From assembly GCF_902498065.1 (NCBI RefSeq), contig NZ_CABVIR010000013.1:1-47901 (forward strand): DNA of 47,901 bases, written 5' to 3'. The notes below the pieces were generated by a model. That model ran no database searches and had not been told where the DNA came from. It saw only the letters and a list, made by a program, of their open reading frames with translations. This stretch comes from Pseudomonas fluorescens (lineage in GTDB: Bacteria; Pseudomonadota; Gammaproteobacteria; Pseudomonadales; Pseudomonadaceae). The translations under genes and the position numbers were made by a program. Position 1 is the first letter of the stretch. Each line of letters starts with the position of its first letter. Shown here one piece after another: positions 14,530 through 22,369 of the stretch.

Positions 14530-17298
14530 CCGGCGGACTTTCGTCAGGTCCGGCGTGGCAAACCCTTCGGTGAACCGGTTATAGATCGGCGCGAGCAGCG
14601 TATGGGCTTGCCGGTGCCGGCCCTGACGTTGCCAAAGCTGTGCCAGCGAAGTGGCGCTGCGCAGTTCCCAGGCGAGGGCGCCCTGATGGTTGGCCACGTT
14701 CAACGCCCTGATCAACACGGCCTCGGCCGCCTCGGTGTTCAAAGGGCACTCTTGCGCCAGCAGCGTTTCAGCCCTGGCTCGCAGAATTTCCGCCGTGCTC
14801 CAGCCAGCCGTGCCGGTGTCCGCCCGCAGCAGCAAGGCGTCATCGACGAAACCGGTGTCCAGCGTCACCATGATGTCTTTGATCAACCCGACGCCCGGCA
14901 GCAGGGACGAGCGCACCTCGGTGTGGTCGATCACCTGTGCATAGTGCATGGCCCAGGTGTAGAACAGCAGCACCGAGTGTTTTTGCGCTTGTTCCAGCAG
15001 CAGGTGCAGGAGTTTGCGCGCGGTGCGGGTGTCGCCGTTGTAGTGGGCGATCAGGCAACCGGCCAGCGCCAGGGTGTAGCAGATGGACGTGCCGTGGTTG
15101 ATCTGAATCGCGATGTCCAGCGCCTGCCGGGCGGTGCGCCATGCTTGTTCCGGCCGGCCCTGCAGCCAGAGGATGCGCGCCAGAATGGTCAGGGCGGCGA
15201 CGCTCTGGTCGTACTGCACGCCAAAACCGTGGGTGAAGCGGTTGAGGTGTCCACTCTGGGCCATGCGCTGGAGCACCTCTTCGGCATTCACCCGTGCCTG
15301 GCCCTGATCCCCGGCAAAGTGCAGCGCCAGTACTCGTAAGCGGTGCGTGCTGAGGGACAACACCGCGTCGCCGTGCAGCCCCAACCGGTCGAACTGATGG
15401 CTCTGCTCCAGGGCCATTTGATAGTTGGCGCAACTGAGGTTGACCGCCATGTGCCCGGAAACCGCCCGCAACTGACCGGCCAGGTCGTTGCACTGTCTGG
15501 CCAGCGTTCTGGCGCTGACGAAGGCCTCGACCGTTTCCGCCGTGCCGCCCTGGGTGTGGTAGCAGGAGCTTCCGAGGGCCAGTTTGAGGGCCATTTTCAG
15601 CCGAGGGCAGGGCTCGGGTGCGGCGTCCAGCAGGGCCAGTGCTTTGCGCACATACACGCCGTGCTCCTTGAGCAGCGACATTTCCTGCCAGAGCGGTGTC
15701 GACGTCGCAACCAGGCGGATCGCCAATGCCTGCGGCCCTTGAGCGTTCAAGCCCCAATCGAGGGCCGCGCGAAGATCTTCGAGGCTGCGTGCATAACGCT
15801 CGATCCACGTCGCCGTCGCGATCAGCTCCCAGTCCTGCTGGGCCTGATGCATCAAGGCCAGGCAACGCTCGGCGTGGCGTTCGCGGGTGCCCGGCAGGTC
15901 TGCGGCCTGGTCGAGTTTTTCCAGGGCATAGCTGCGGGTGGTGTCGAGCAGACGGTAGAACACTTCTTCGTCGCCGACCTCGACATTCAGCAGCGACTTG
16001 GCCACCAATTGTGTGATCGAGCCAAACACCTCACAAGGTTCGATATGTTCGCCGACGATCACTGCCGCTGCTGACTCCAGGGTGAAGCCACCCCTGAACA
16101 CGCCCAGTCGACGCAGGCAGGTTTGCTCGCAGGGGCTCAGCAGTTCGAAGCTCCAATCCAGCGTGGCGCGCAAGGTTTGATGGCGACCCAAGGTGGTCTG
16201 ACAGCCCTGGGTGAGCAGGCGAAAACTGCCTTGCAGTTGCGTGAGCAATCCGCTCACGCCGAGGCCGCCGACTTGCGCCGCCGCCAATTCAATCGCCAGC
16301 GGAATACCGTCCAGGCGCCGGCAGATTTCAATCACCAGCGGCAGCTCGTCATCGCTCAATTCAAAACTGTCGTGGCTGGCCATCGCCCGTTCGACAAACA
16401 ACTGCAAGGCGGAAAAGCTCAGGGCCTGCGCGCGGTCGAGCACGGCGATGGGCGGCGGGCAGTCCAGTGACTCGAGACGCTGAACAAATTCGCCCTCGGC
16501 CCGCAAGCTCTCGCGGCTGGTGGCCAGAATGTGCACGTCGGGCGCGGCACGCAGGATGTTTTCGCTCAACTGGGCAATGGCGTCGAGCAGGTGTTCGCAG
16601 TTGTCGATCACCAGCAGCATCTGCCGGTCGCGCAAAAAAGTGGCGAGGTCGTTCATCGGATCGGCGTCGTGCAGCGACAGTTCGAGCAGCGTCGCCAGAT
16701 GCGCGGCGACCATCAATGGATCGTTGATCGGCGCCAGGTCCAGCAGACGTATGCCATCGCGGTAGCGCCCGATCAGTTGTTCGGCGACTCGCAGGGCCAC
16801 GGTGGTTTTGCCGATGCCGCCGGAGCCGACCAGCGTGATGAAACGCTGGCGTGACAACTGGAGCACCAGGCTGTCGATGAGGGGCTGGCGACCGATCATG
16901 CGTGTGCGACGCACCGGCAGGTTGTGGCCGCTGGGCGTGGGGGCTTCATTCGCTGGAAGTTGCTCGATGTGCTCCAACGAATACGGCGCTACAAAACTGT
17001 AGCCGCGTTGGGCCACGGTGACGATGTATCGCTGGCCGGCCTGGCCGTCGCCGAGGGCTTTGCGCAATGCCGCCATGTGCACCCGCAGATTGATGTCTTC
17101 GACTACGCTTTTGGGCCAGACCCCGGCGATCAGTTCCTGTTTGCTGACCACATTTCCGGCGTGTTCCAGAAGGATCAACAGAATGTCCATGGCCCGACGA
17201 CCCAGGCGCAGGGGCTGGTCGGCCTCCATCACCAGGCGTTGTCCGGGATAGATCCGGTAGGGGCCGAAATGGATGGCCTGTACGGGGGAAAGGGTCAA
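14494..17298 (-). CDS. Winged-helix/ATPase (STAND-type) transcriptional regulator
   Basis: A 934-residue regulator with three parts. Residues 1-105 are an OmpR-like winged helix (FGPYRIYPGQRLVMEADQPL; ending YIVTVAQRGYSFVAP). Residues about 130-480 are a STAND/NB-ARC-like ATPase with Walker A GSGGIGKTT (158-166) and MLLVIDNCEHLL. From about 490 to the end is a helical repeat domain that should bind the signal. Such proteins are thought to be autoinhibited and to activate genes on ligand and ATP binding. It is divergent from the flavodoxin-hydrolase-catalase genes across a 311-base gap and so may control them. It converges on a truncated paralogue. Confidence 0.9.
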   Translation of the reverse strand: MTLSPVQAIHFGPYRIYPGQRLVMEADQPLRLGRRAMDILLILLEHAGNVVSKQELIAGVWPKSVVEDINLRVHMAALRKALGDGQAGQRYIVTVAQRGYSFVAPYSLEHIEQLPANEAPTPSGHNLPVRRTRMIGRQPLIDSLVLQLSRQRFITLVGSGGIGKTTVALRVAEQLIGRYRDGIRLLDLAPINDPLMVAAHLATLLELSLHDADPMNDLATFLRDRQMLLVIDNCEHLLDAIAQLSENILRAAPDVHILATSRESLRAEGEFVQRLESLDCPPPIAVLDRAQALSFSALQLFVERAMASHDSFELSDDELPLVIEICRRLDGIPLAIELAAAQVGGLGVSGLLTQLQGSFRLLTQGCQTTLGRHQTLRATLDWSFELLSPCEQTCLRRLGVFRGGFTLESAAAVIVGEHIEPCEVFGSITQLVAKSLLNVEVGDEEVFYRLLDTTRSYALEKLDQAADLPGTRERHAERCLALMHQAQQDWELIATATWIERYARSLEDLRAALDWGLNAQGPQALAIRLVATSTPLWQEMSLLKEHGVYVRKALALLDAAPEPCPRLKMALKLALGSSCYHTQGGTAETVEAFVSARTLARQCNDLAGQLRAVSGHMAVNLSCANYQMALEQSHQFDRLGLHGDAVLSLSTHRLRVLALHFAGDQGQARVNAEEVLQRMAQSGHLNRFTHGFGVQYDQSVAALTILARILWLQGRPEQAWRTARQALDIAIQINHGTSICYTLALAGCLIAHYNGDTRTARKLLHLLLEQAQKHSVLLFYTWAMHYAQVIDHTEVRSSLLPGVGLIKDIMVTLDTGFVDDALLLRADTGTAGWSTAEILRARAETLLAQECPLNTEAAEAVLIRALNVANHQGALAWELRSATSLAQLWQRQGRHRQAHTLLAPIYNRFTEGFATPDLTKVRRLLDELQRHLPA

Positions 17299-17609
17299 CG
17301 GGTCACTCCTGCTTGCAGCCGTCTGGAACGCGGTTTCCGAGCATATTCGTCAGGTTTGTTCGTCAGTGCAATGCGTGGCGCGGTGACTTTCGGGTGTTGG
17401 CCTGGACTGGCGGTTTCCCGAGAGAGGTCATGAGTTGCGTATTTATTGGGTACGACGCTCTCAAAGACGTTGCCGGGGCATTTGGTGCACCAGGGAAAAT
17501 TAACAACGTTTAACTCGTCCTGCGTCCGGTCTACGCCCAAAACTCTGACACTGCAACTCCCAAAAGTGTGAGTGTTGAAAAGGGATTTATGTGTCATGAG
17601 GACGCCGCA
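17299..17609. promoter_or_regulatory. 311-base divergent promoter region
   Basis: This gap separates the 934-residue regulator (leftward) from the flavodoxin gene (rightward). It contains no convincing gene. It holds the 21-bp conserved motif at 17497-17517, followed by a 92-base leader with ribosome site GAGG before ATG 17610. No clear sigma-70 promoter hexamers were picked out by eye. Confidence 0.5.
17497..17517 (+). promoter_or_regulatory. Shared 21-bp motif, copy 1 (flavodoxin promoter)
   Basis: The core ATTAACAACGTTTAAC within this 21-base stretch occurs again, identical over all 21 bases but on the other strand, at 21198-21218 before the small AraC gene. Both copies point the same way relative to the gene downstream (flavodoxin here, AraC there). 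The palindromic AACGTT centre and TTAA flanks suggest a dimeric regulator site. The binder could be the adjacent AraC protein or the 934-residue ATPase. Confidence 0.65.
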
Positions 17610-18185
17610 ATGAGCAACGTGGTGGTGGTCTATCACAGTGGCTACGGGCACACCCGGGTCATGGCTGAAGCCGTGGCTAAAGGTGTGGAACGGCACCTGG
17701 GCAGTACTTGCCAGCTGATTTCGGTTGAGGACGTGGATCAGCACTGGGACCGATTGCACGATGCCGACGCGATCATCTTCGGCGCTCCGACCTACATGGG
17801 CAGTGCCTCGGCATCGTTCAAAGGCTTCATGGAAGCCACCGCAGCGTTTTACCTGGCCCAGCCCTGGCGCGACAAACTGGCGGCAGGCTTCACCAATTCC
17901 GGTTGTCTGTGTGGCGACAAACTCAACACGTTGCTGCAAATGGCGGTGTTCGCCGCGCAGCACTCAATGATCTGGGTCGGCCTCGACCTGCTGCCGGCAC
18001 GTTCCGGCACCGGCGTGTTCGACGGGCAACTCAACCGCCTCGGCAGTTCGCTGGGCGCCATGGCGCAGTCGAATGTCGAACAGTCCCCCGAATTCGCACC
18101 GCCCGCCGAAGACCGCTGCACCGCCGCGCACCTGGGCGAACGCGTGGCGCGGCTGGCTGAACGCCTGAGCCACTCACCGGTTTGA
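17610..18185 (+). CDS. Flavodoxin-fold NAD(P)H:quinone oxidoreductase (WrbA-like)
   Basis: A 191-residue flavoprotein. The FMN phosphate loop is YHSGYGHTRVMAEAVAKGVE (residues 7-26), the S-G-x-G-H-T pattern of WrbA-like enzymes, and GAPTYMGSASASFKGFMEAT matches the second FMN-binding loop. Such enzymes reduce quinones by two electrons and limit oxidative stress. ATG 17610 follows GAGG at 6-7 bases; an upstream in-frame start at 17568 would add a non-conserved tail. It heads a likely operon with the hydrolase (31-base gap) and, behind a terminator-like hairpin, catalase, giving an oxidative-stress theme. Confidence 0.9.
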   Translation: MSNVVVVYHSGYGHTRVMAEAVAKGVERHLGSTCQLISVEDVDQHWDRLHDADAIIFGAPTYMGSASASFKGFMEATAAFYLAQPWRDKLAAGFTNSGCLCGDKLNTLLQMAVFAAQHSMIWVGLDLLPARSGTGVFDGQLNRLGSSLGAMAQSNVEQSPEFAPPAEDRCTAAHLGERVARLAERLSHSPV

Positions 18186-18216
18186 ATCACCCCAACCCTC
18201 GCTAAGGAGACATCGC

Positions 18217-19041
18217 ATGAGCACGTTCACTACCCGAGACGGCACCGAGATCTACTACAAAGACTGGGGCACCGGTCAGCCCATCGTTTTCAGCCACGGT
18301 TGGCCGCTGAACGCCGACAGTTGGGAATCGCAGATGATCTTCCTCGCCTCCAAAGGCTACCGGGTGATCGCTCACGACCGTCGTGGCCACGGCCGCTCCA
18401 GTCAGCCGTGGACCGGCAACGACATGGACACCTACGCCGATGACCTGGCGCAATTGATCGAGTTGCTGGACCTGAAAGACGCCGTGCTGTTCGGTTTCTC
18501 CACCGGTGGTGGCGAAGTGGCGCGCTACATCGGTCGTCACGGCACTGGCCGGGTGGCCAAGGCCGGGCTGATTTCCTCGGTGCCGCCCCTGATGCTCAAG
18601 ACCGAAGCCAATCCCGGTGGCCTGCCGATCGAAGTGTTCGACGGTATTCGTCAGGCGTCCCTGGTCGACCGTTCGCAGCTGTACATCGACCTCGCCAGCG
18701 GTCCGTTCTTCGGCTTCAACAAACCTGACGCGAAACCGTCACAAGGCATGATCGACTGGTTCTGGATGCAAGGCATGACCTCCGGCCACAAGAACGCTTA
18801 TGACTGCATCAAGGCGTTCTCCGAAACCGACTTCACTGAAGACCTGAAGAAGTTCGACATTCCCACGTTGGTAGTGCACGGCGATGCGGACCAGGTGGTG
18901 CCGATCGAGGCCGCTGGCATTGCTTCGGCAAAACTGGTGAAAGGTTCTACGCTGAAGGTCTACCCCGGCGCGCCCCATGGTTTGACTGACACCCACAAGG
19001 ATCAGCTCAACGCTGACCTGCTGGCGTTCCTCAAGGGTTGA
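18217..19041 (+). CDS. Alpha/beta hydrolase (non-heme chloroperoxidase/aryl esterase type)
   Basis: A 274-residue enzyme closely resembling the P. fluorescens aryl esterase/perhydrolase family (cofactor-free haloperoxidases). The start MSTFTTRDGTEIYYKDWGTG, the oxyanion loop FSHGWPLNADSW, the nucleophile elbow GFSTGGGE (Ser95), the acid in VVHGDADQVVP and the histidine in GAPHGLTDTH are all visible. These enzymes hydrolyse aryl esters and can make peracids with peroxide. It lies between the flavodoxin and catalase genes, consistent with a peroxide-related role. AAGGAG precedes ATG 18217. Confidence 0.92.
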   Translation: MSTFTTRDGTEIYYKDWGTGQPIVFSHGWPLNADSWESQMIFLASKGYRVIAHDRRGHGRSSQPWTGNDMDTYADDLAQLIELLDLKDAVLFGFSTGGGEVARYIGRHGTGRVAKAGLISSVPPLMLKTEANPGGLPIEVFDGIRQASLVDRSQLYIDLASGPFFGFNKPDAKPSQGMIDWFWMQGMTSGHKNAYDCIKAFSETDFTEDLKKFDIPTLVVHGDADQVVPIEAAGIASAKLVKGSTLKVYPGAPHGLTDTHKDQLNADLLAFLKG

Positions 19042-19050
19042 TGTGCCCTC

Positions 19051-19078
19051 GGCGCGGGCGCAGATCCGCGCCGTTTTT
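19051..19078 (+). terminator. Intrinsic terminator or attenuator before catalase
   Basis: GGCGCGG, loop GCGCAGAT, CCGCGCC, then GTTTTT. It lies between the hydrolase stop and the catalase start, only about 30 bases before the latter. There is no room for a separate promoter after it, so catalase expression would depend on read-through or on a promoter upstream of the hairpin. Confidence 0.75.
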
Positions 19079-19107
19079 GCTCCTGATGAGCCGAATTCTT
19101 CGAGAAC

Positions 19108-20556
19108 ATGACCATGAAAAAGCTGACCAACGCCACCGGGGCACCGGTGGTCGACAACCTCAATATCCAAACCGCCGGCCCTCGTGGGCCGGCGCTTTTA
19201 CAAGACATCTGGTTGCTGGAAAAACTCGCGCACTTTGACCGCGAACTGATCCCGGAACGGCGCATGCACGCCAAAGGTGCGGGCGCCTATGGCACCTTCA
19301 CGGTCACCCATGACATCACTCGTTATACAAAAGCCAGCATCTTCAGCTCGGTGGGCAAGGAAACGCCGCTGTTCGTGCGTTTTTCCTCGGTGGCCGGCGA
19401 ACGCGGTGCGGCGGATGCCGAGCGTGATATCCGTGGCTTCGCGGTGAAGTTCTATACCGATGAAGGCAACTGGGACATTGTCGGCAACAACACGCCGGTG
19501 TTTTTCTTCCGCGACCCCCTGCGTTTCTCCGACCTCAACCACGTGGTCAAACGTGACCCACGCACTGGCCTGCGCAACGCCACCAGCAACTGGGATTTCT
19601 GGACCCTGCTGCCCGAGGCGCTGCACCAGGTGACCATCGTGATGAGCGATCGCGGGATCCCCACCAGTTTCCGCCACATGCACGGCTTCGGCAGTCACAC
19701 CTTCAGCCTGATCGACCGCGATAACAAACGGGTGTGGGTGAAGTTTCATTTTGTCTGCCAGCAAGGCATCGAAAACCTCTCGGACGCCGAAGCCGAAGCG
19801 GTGGTCGGCAAGGACCGCGAAAGCAATCTGCGCGATCTTTACGAAGTCATCGAGCAGGGCAATTTCCCGCGCTGGAAATTGTGCATTCAGGTGATGGAAG
19901 AAGCGCAGGCGCTGAACTATCGGCACAACCCGTTCGACTTGACCAAGGTCTGGCCGCACGGCGAGTTTCCACTGATTGAAGTGGGCATCATGGAGCTCAA
20001 TCGCAACGCCGAAAACCACTTCGCCGAAATCGAACAGGCAGCGTTTTCGCCGGCCAATGTGGTGCCGGGCGTGAGCTTCTCGCCGGACCGCATGCTCCAG
20101 GCGCGGCTGTTTTCCTACGGCGATGCCCAGCGCTATCGCCTTGGTGTGAACTTCAATCACATCCCGGTCAATGCGCCGCGCTGCCCGGCACACAGCTACC
20201 ACCGCGACGGCGCCATGCGCACCGACGGCAACCTTGGCGGCACCGCCAGTTACTTCCCTAACAGCGTCGGTGAATGGCAGGACTCGCCGGAACTGGCCGA
20301 GCCGCCGCTGCCGCTGGAAGGCTTTGCACAGCACTATGATCATCGGTTGGAAGAGGATCATTACGAACAGCCGGGCAACCTGTTCCGCTTGCTCGACCCG
20401 GTGCGCAAGCAGTTGCTGTTCGACAACACCGCACGCGCCATGAACGGCGTGCCGCAGGCGATCCGCCAGCGCCATATCGACAACTGCACCAAGGCCGATC
20501 CGGCGTACGGGTTTGGCGTGGCCGAAGCGTTGGAGCGGTTGGTGCCGCTAAGGTAA
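19108..20556 (+). CDS. katA: Monofunctional heme catalase
   Basis: A 482-residue small-subunit (clade 3) catalase, which turns hydrogen peroxide into water and oxygen in the cytoplasm. The distal histidine is His54 in RRMHAKGAGAYGTFTVTHDI, the distal asparagine Asn127 in VGNNTPVFFFRDP, and the proximal heme ligand Tyr337 in ARLFSYGDAQRYRLG. The signature FRHMHGFGSHTFSLI is also present. It follows the hydrolase gene across a terminator-like hairpin. Its 3' end converges on the small AraC gene, with tandem REP elements in between. The katA name is by family and length; other catalase genes surely exist elsewhere in the genome. Confidence 0.93.
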   Translation: MTMKKLTNATGAPVVDNLNIQTAGPRGPALLQDIWLLEKLAHFDRELIPERRMHAKGAGAYGTFTVTHDITRYTKASIFSSVGKETPLFVRFSSVAGERGAADAERDIRGFAVKFYTDEGNWDIVGNNTPVFFFRDPLRFSDLNHVVKRDPRTGLRNATSNWDFWTLLPEALHQVTIVMSDRGIPTSFRHMHGFGSHTFSLIDRDNKRVWVKFHFVCQQGIENLSDAEAEAVVGKDRESNLRDLYEVIEQGNFPRWKLCIQVMEEAQALNYRHNPFDLTKVWPHGEFPLIEVGIMELNRNAENHFAEIEQAAFSPANVVPGVSFSPDRMLQARLFSYGDAQRYRLGVNFNHIPVNAPRCPAHSYHRDGAMRTDGNLGGTASYFPNSVGEWQDSPELAEPPLPLEGFAQHYDHRLEEDHYEQPGNLFRLLDPVRKQLLFDNTARAMNGVPQAIRQRHIDNCTKADPAYGFGVAEALERLVPLR

Positions 20557-20564
20557 AAAAGGCG

Positions 20565-20626
20565 GCTGGCTTGCCAGCGATGGCGTCCGAGAAATCGCCA
20601 TCGCCGGCAAGCCGGGCTCCTGCAGG
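20565..20626. repeat. REP element, copy 1 of tandem pair
   Basis: GGCTTGCCAGCGATGGCG, then TCCGAGAAAT, then CGCCATCGCCGGCAAGCC make a long imperfect hairpin, followed by GGGCTCCTGCAGG. This is the common Pseudomonas REP pattern. It lies just past the catalase stop. Confidence 0.8.
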
Positions 20627-20664
20627 TTTTGTGTCAATTCACTATTCCGAACACCCCACAACCC

Positions 20665-20735
20665 TGTGGGAGCGGGCTTGCCAGCGATGGCGCCCGAGAA
20701 ATCGCCATCGCCGGCAAACCGGGCTCCTACAGGGT
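20665..20735. repeat. REP element, copy 2 of tandem pair
   Basis: Begins TGTGGGAGCGGGCTTGCCAG and repeats copy 1 almost exactly through ATCGCCATCGCCGGCAAACC and GGGCTCCTACAGG. The two copies are in direct orientation, about 105 bases apart. The stop codon of the AraC gene (20727-20729 on the minus strand) lies inside this element. Confidence 0.8.
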
Positions 20736-21143
20736 TGTGCGTGGAAGAGCGCGCACGGCGCGGCAGCGCCAGGCGAACGGGTTGATGCCTTCGCTGCGGG
20801 TGAAGATGTGGCAGAAGTGCGCCTGATCGCAGAAGCCGCATTCGAGGCTGATCTGCGTGAGGCTCAGGTCGGTGCTCCGGATCAGTTGCTTGGCCCGGAC
20901 GATGCGCTGGTGGCGAATCCAGTCCTGGGGCGAGAGGCCGGTGCTGCACTTGAACGCGCGTGAAAAATGACTTCGCGAGAGCGCGCAGGCGCGGGCCAGT
21001 TCGGTCACTTCTATGGTTTCACCAAGATGCTCGAGGATCAGTTGCTTGGCCAGGCTTTCGCGCCACGGGGTCAGGCCACCCGTGATTTTTTTTGGCGTTT
21101 CAGTGACGGTCGCGCAGGCGACGTTTTGCTGAGAATGTGCCAT
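20727..21143 (-). CDS. Small AraC-type regulator, DNA-binding domain only
   Basis: A 138-residue protein that is little more than an AraC HTH pair: VTELARACALSRSHFSRAFK (residues about 46-65) and LSLTQISLECGFCDQAHFCH (about 93-112) followed by the F-T-R-x-x-G-x-x-P-x-x-W-R motif. There is no effector domain, so it would be controlled by its own amount, as with Rob/SoxS/MarA-like proteins. Its promoter carries the second copy of the 21-bp motif. The C-terminal residues (PRTTL) and stop are supplied by a REP element. It is divergent from the metallo-hydrolase and convergent with catalase; it is a good candidate regulator of the flavodoxin-hydrolase-catalase set. Confidence 0.88.
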   Translation of the reverse strand: MAHSQQNVACATVTETPKKITGGLTPWRESLAKQLILEHLGETIEVTELARACALSRSHFSRAFKCSTGLSPQDWIRHQRIVRAKQLIRSTDLSLTQISLECGFCDQAHFCHIFTRSEGINPFAWRCRAVRALPRTTL

Positions 21144-21197
21144 GACAAATGTCCGTGTCGGTGAACGTCATTCTTGGGCGCGAGCGCTCTGGCAGGC

Positions 21198-21218
21198 GAG
21201 TTAAACGTTGTTAATTTC
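21198..21218 (-). promoter_or_regulatory. Shared 21-bp motif, copy 2 (AraC promoter)
   Basis: Identical over 21 bases, on the opposite strand, to 17497-17517. It lies 55 bases before the AraC start and 136 bases before the metallo-hydrolase start, so one factor could act on both divergent genes as well as on the flavodoxin operon. Confidence 0.65.
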
Positions 21219-21353
21219 CTCTGCGCGCAGTTAAGGACAACCGTGCCAACTCAGCACATTGCTGCAATTTTCAGGACGGGGGGCCGTGCATGATTGATGT
21301 CAATTGGCGGATCTGTGCAGGGCCGCTTTTGCGATTCGATCAAGGGTGAAGGC

Positions 21354-22337
21354 ATGAAACATTCTCTGGTTTGCTCGTTGGGCCTCGCGATGGCGCTGGC
21401 GTCCGGCAGTTCCTCGGCTCAGGCACCGGCACAAGTTGGCTCGCAAGTGCCCGGCTACTTTCGATTGGCCGTAGGCGATTTTGAGGTGACCGCACTGTTC
21501 GATGGTTACAACGACCTGTCGCCCAAACTGCTCAAGGGCCTGACCCAAAGCCAGATTCGCGCGCTGCTGGCCCGTCGTTCGATTGAAACGCCGGGGGTGC
21601 AGACTGCGTTCAACGCTTTTCTGATCAACACCGGCAAACAACTGATTCTGGTGGACACCGGCGCCGGCCAGTGCATCGGGGCGACGGCGGGCATGCTCTC
21701 GGACAACATGAAAGCCGCCGGGTACGAACCTTCGCAAGTCGACACGATTCTGTTGACCCACCTGCACCTGGACCATGTATGCGGGCTGGTCGACGGCCAG
21801 CAGAAACCGGTGTTCGCCAACGCCACGGTCTACGCCGCGAAGGCCGAAGCCGATTACTGGCTCGATCCTCAGGCCCTCGCCAAGGCTCCCGAGGGTGCCA
21901 AACCGTATTTCAAAATCGCCCAGGACTCCACGGCGCCGTACGTCGCGGCAGGTCGCTTTAAAACGTTCGACGCCGGTCAGTCGCCTGTACCGGGCGTCGA
22001 AGCCACGCTGGAAGCTGGACACACACCGGGCAGCACCACGTACCGTTTTACTTCGCAGGGGCAGAGCATCCTGTTCATGGGCGATCTGGTGCATAACCTC
22101 GCGGTGCAGTTCTTGCACCCGGAAGTCTCGATCGGCTTTGACGTCAACAGCCAGCAAGCAATCAAGAGCCGCGCCAAGGTGTTCAGCGATGCAGCCGTCA
22201 GCAAAACCTGGGTGACGGCGGCGCACTTGCCGTTTCCGGGCATCGGCCACATCGCCGCAGAGGGTAAGCATTTCCAATGGGTGCCGGTCGAATACGGTCC
22301 CTATAAACGTGCGGCGAAAGTGCCGCTGATCGAGTAA
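21354..22337 (+). CDS. Exported metallo-beta-lactamase-fold hydrolase
   Basis: A 327-residue protein with a signal peptide (MKHSLVCSLGLAMALASGSS, cleavage near AQA) and an MBL fold. The metal motif is THLHLDHVCGL (His136, His138, Asp140, His141), with later ligands in AGHTPGSTTY and FMGDLVH. The group includes quorum-quenching lactonases and alkylsulfatase-like enzymes, but the substrate cannot be told. ATG 21354 follows AAGGGTGAAGGC and starts the signal peptide directly; an upstream in-frame start at 21294 would bury it. The gene is followed 32 bases later by a MexT-like regulator. Confidence 0.9.
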   Translation: MKHSLVCSLGLAMALASGSSSAQAPAQVGSQVPGYFRLAVGDFEVTALFDGYNDLSPKLLKGLTQSQIRALLARRSIETPGVQTAFNAFLINTGKQLILVDTGAGQCIGATAGMLSDNMKAAGYEPSQVDTILLTHLHLDHVCGLVDGQQKPVFANATVYAAKAEADYWLDPQALAKAPEGAKPYFKIAQDSTAPYVAAGRFKTFDAGQSPVPGVEATLEAGHTPGSTTYRFTSQGQSILFMGDLVHNLAVQFLHPEVSIGFDVNSQQAIKSRAKVFSDAAVSKTWVTAAHLPFPGIGHIAAEGKHFQWVPVEYGPYKRAAKVPLIE

Positions 22338-22369
22338 AGTCCGACGCATTCACAAGGGGAACCGAGCCT

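Noticed and set aside
19198..20475. Long open frame antisense to catalase
   Set aside because: Product has no family features; the sense strand is an intact catalase with all heme residues.
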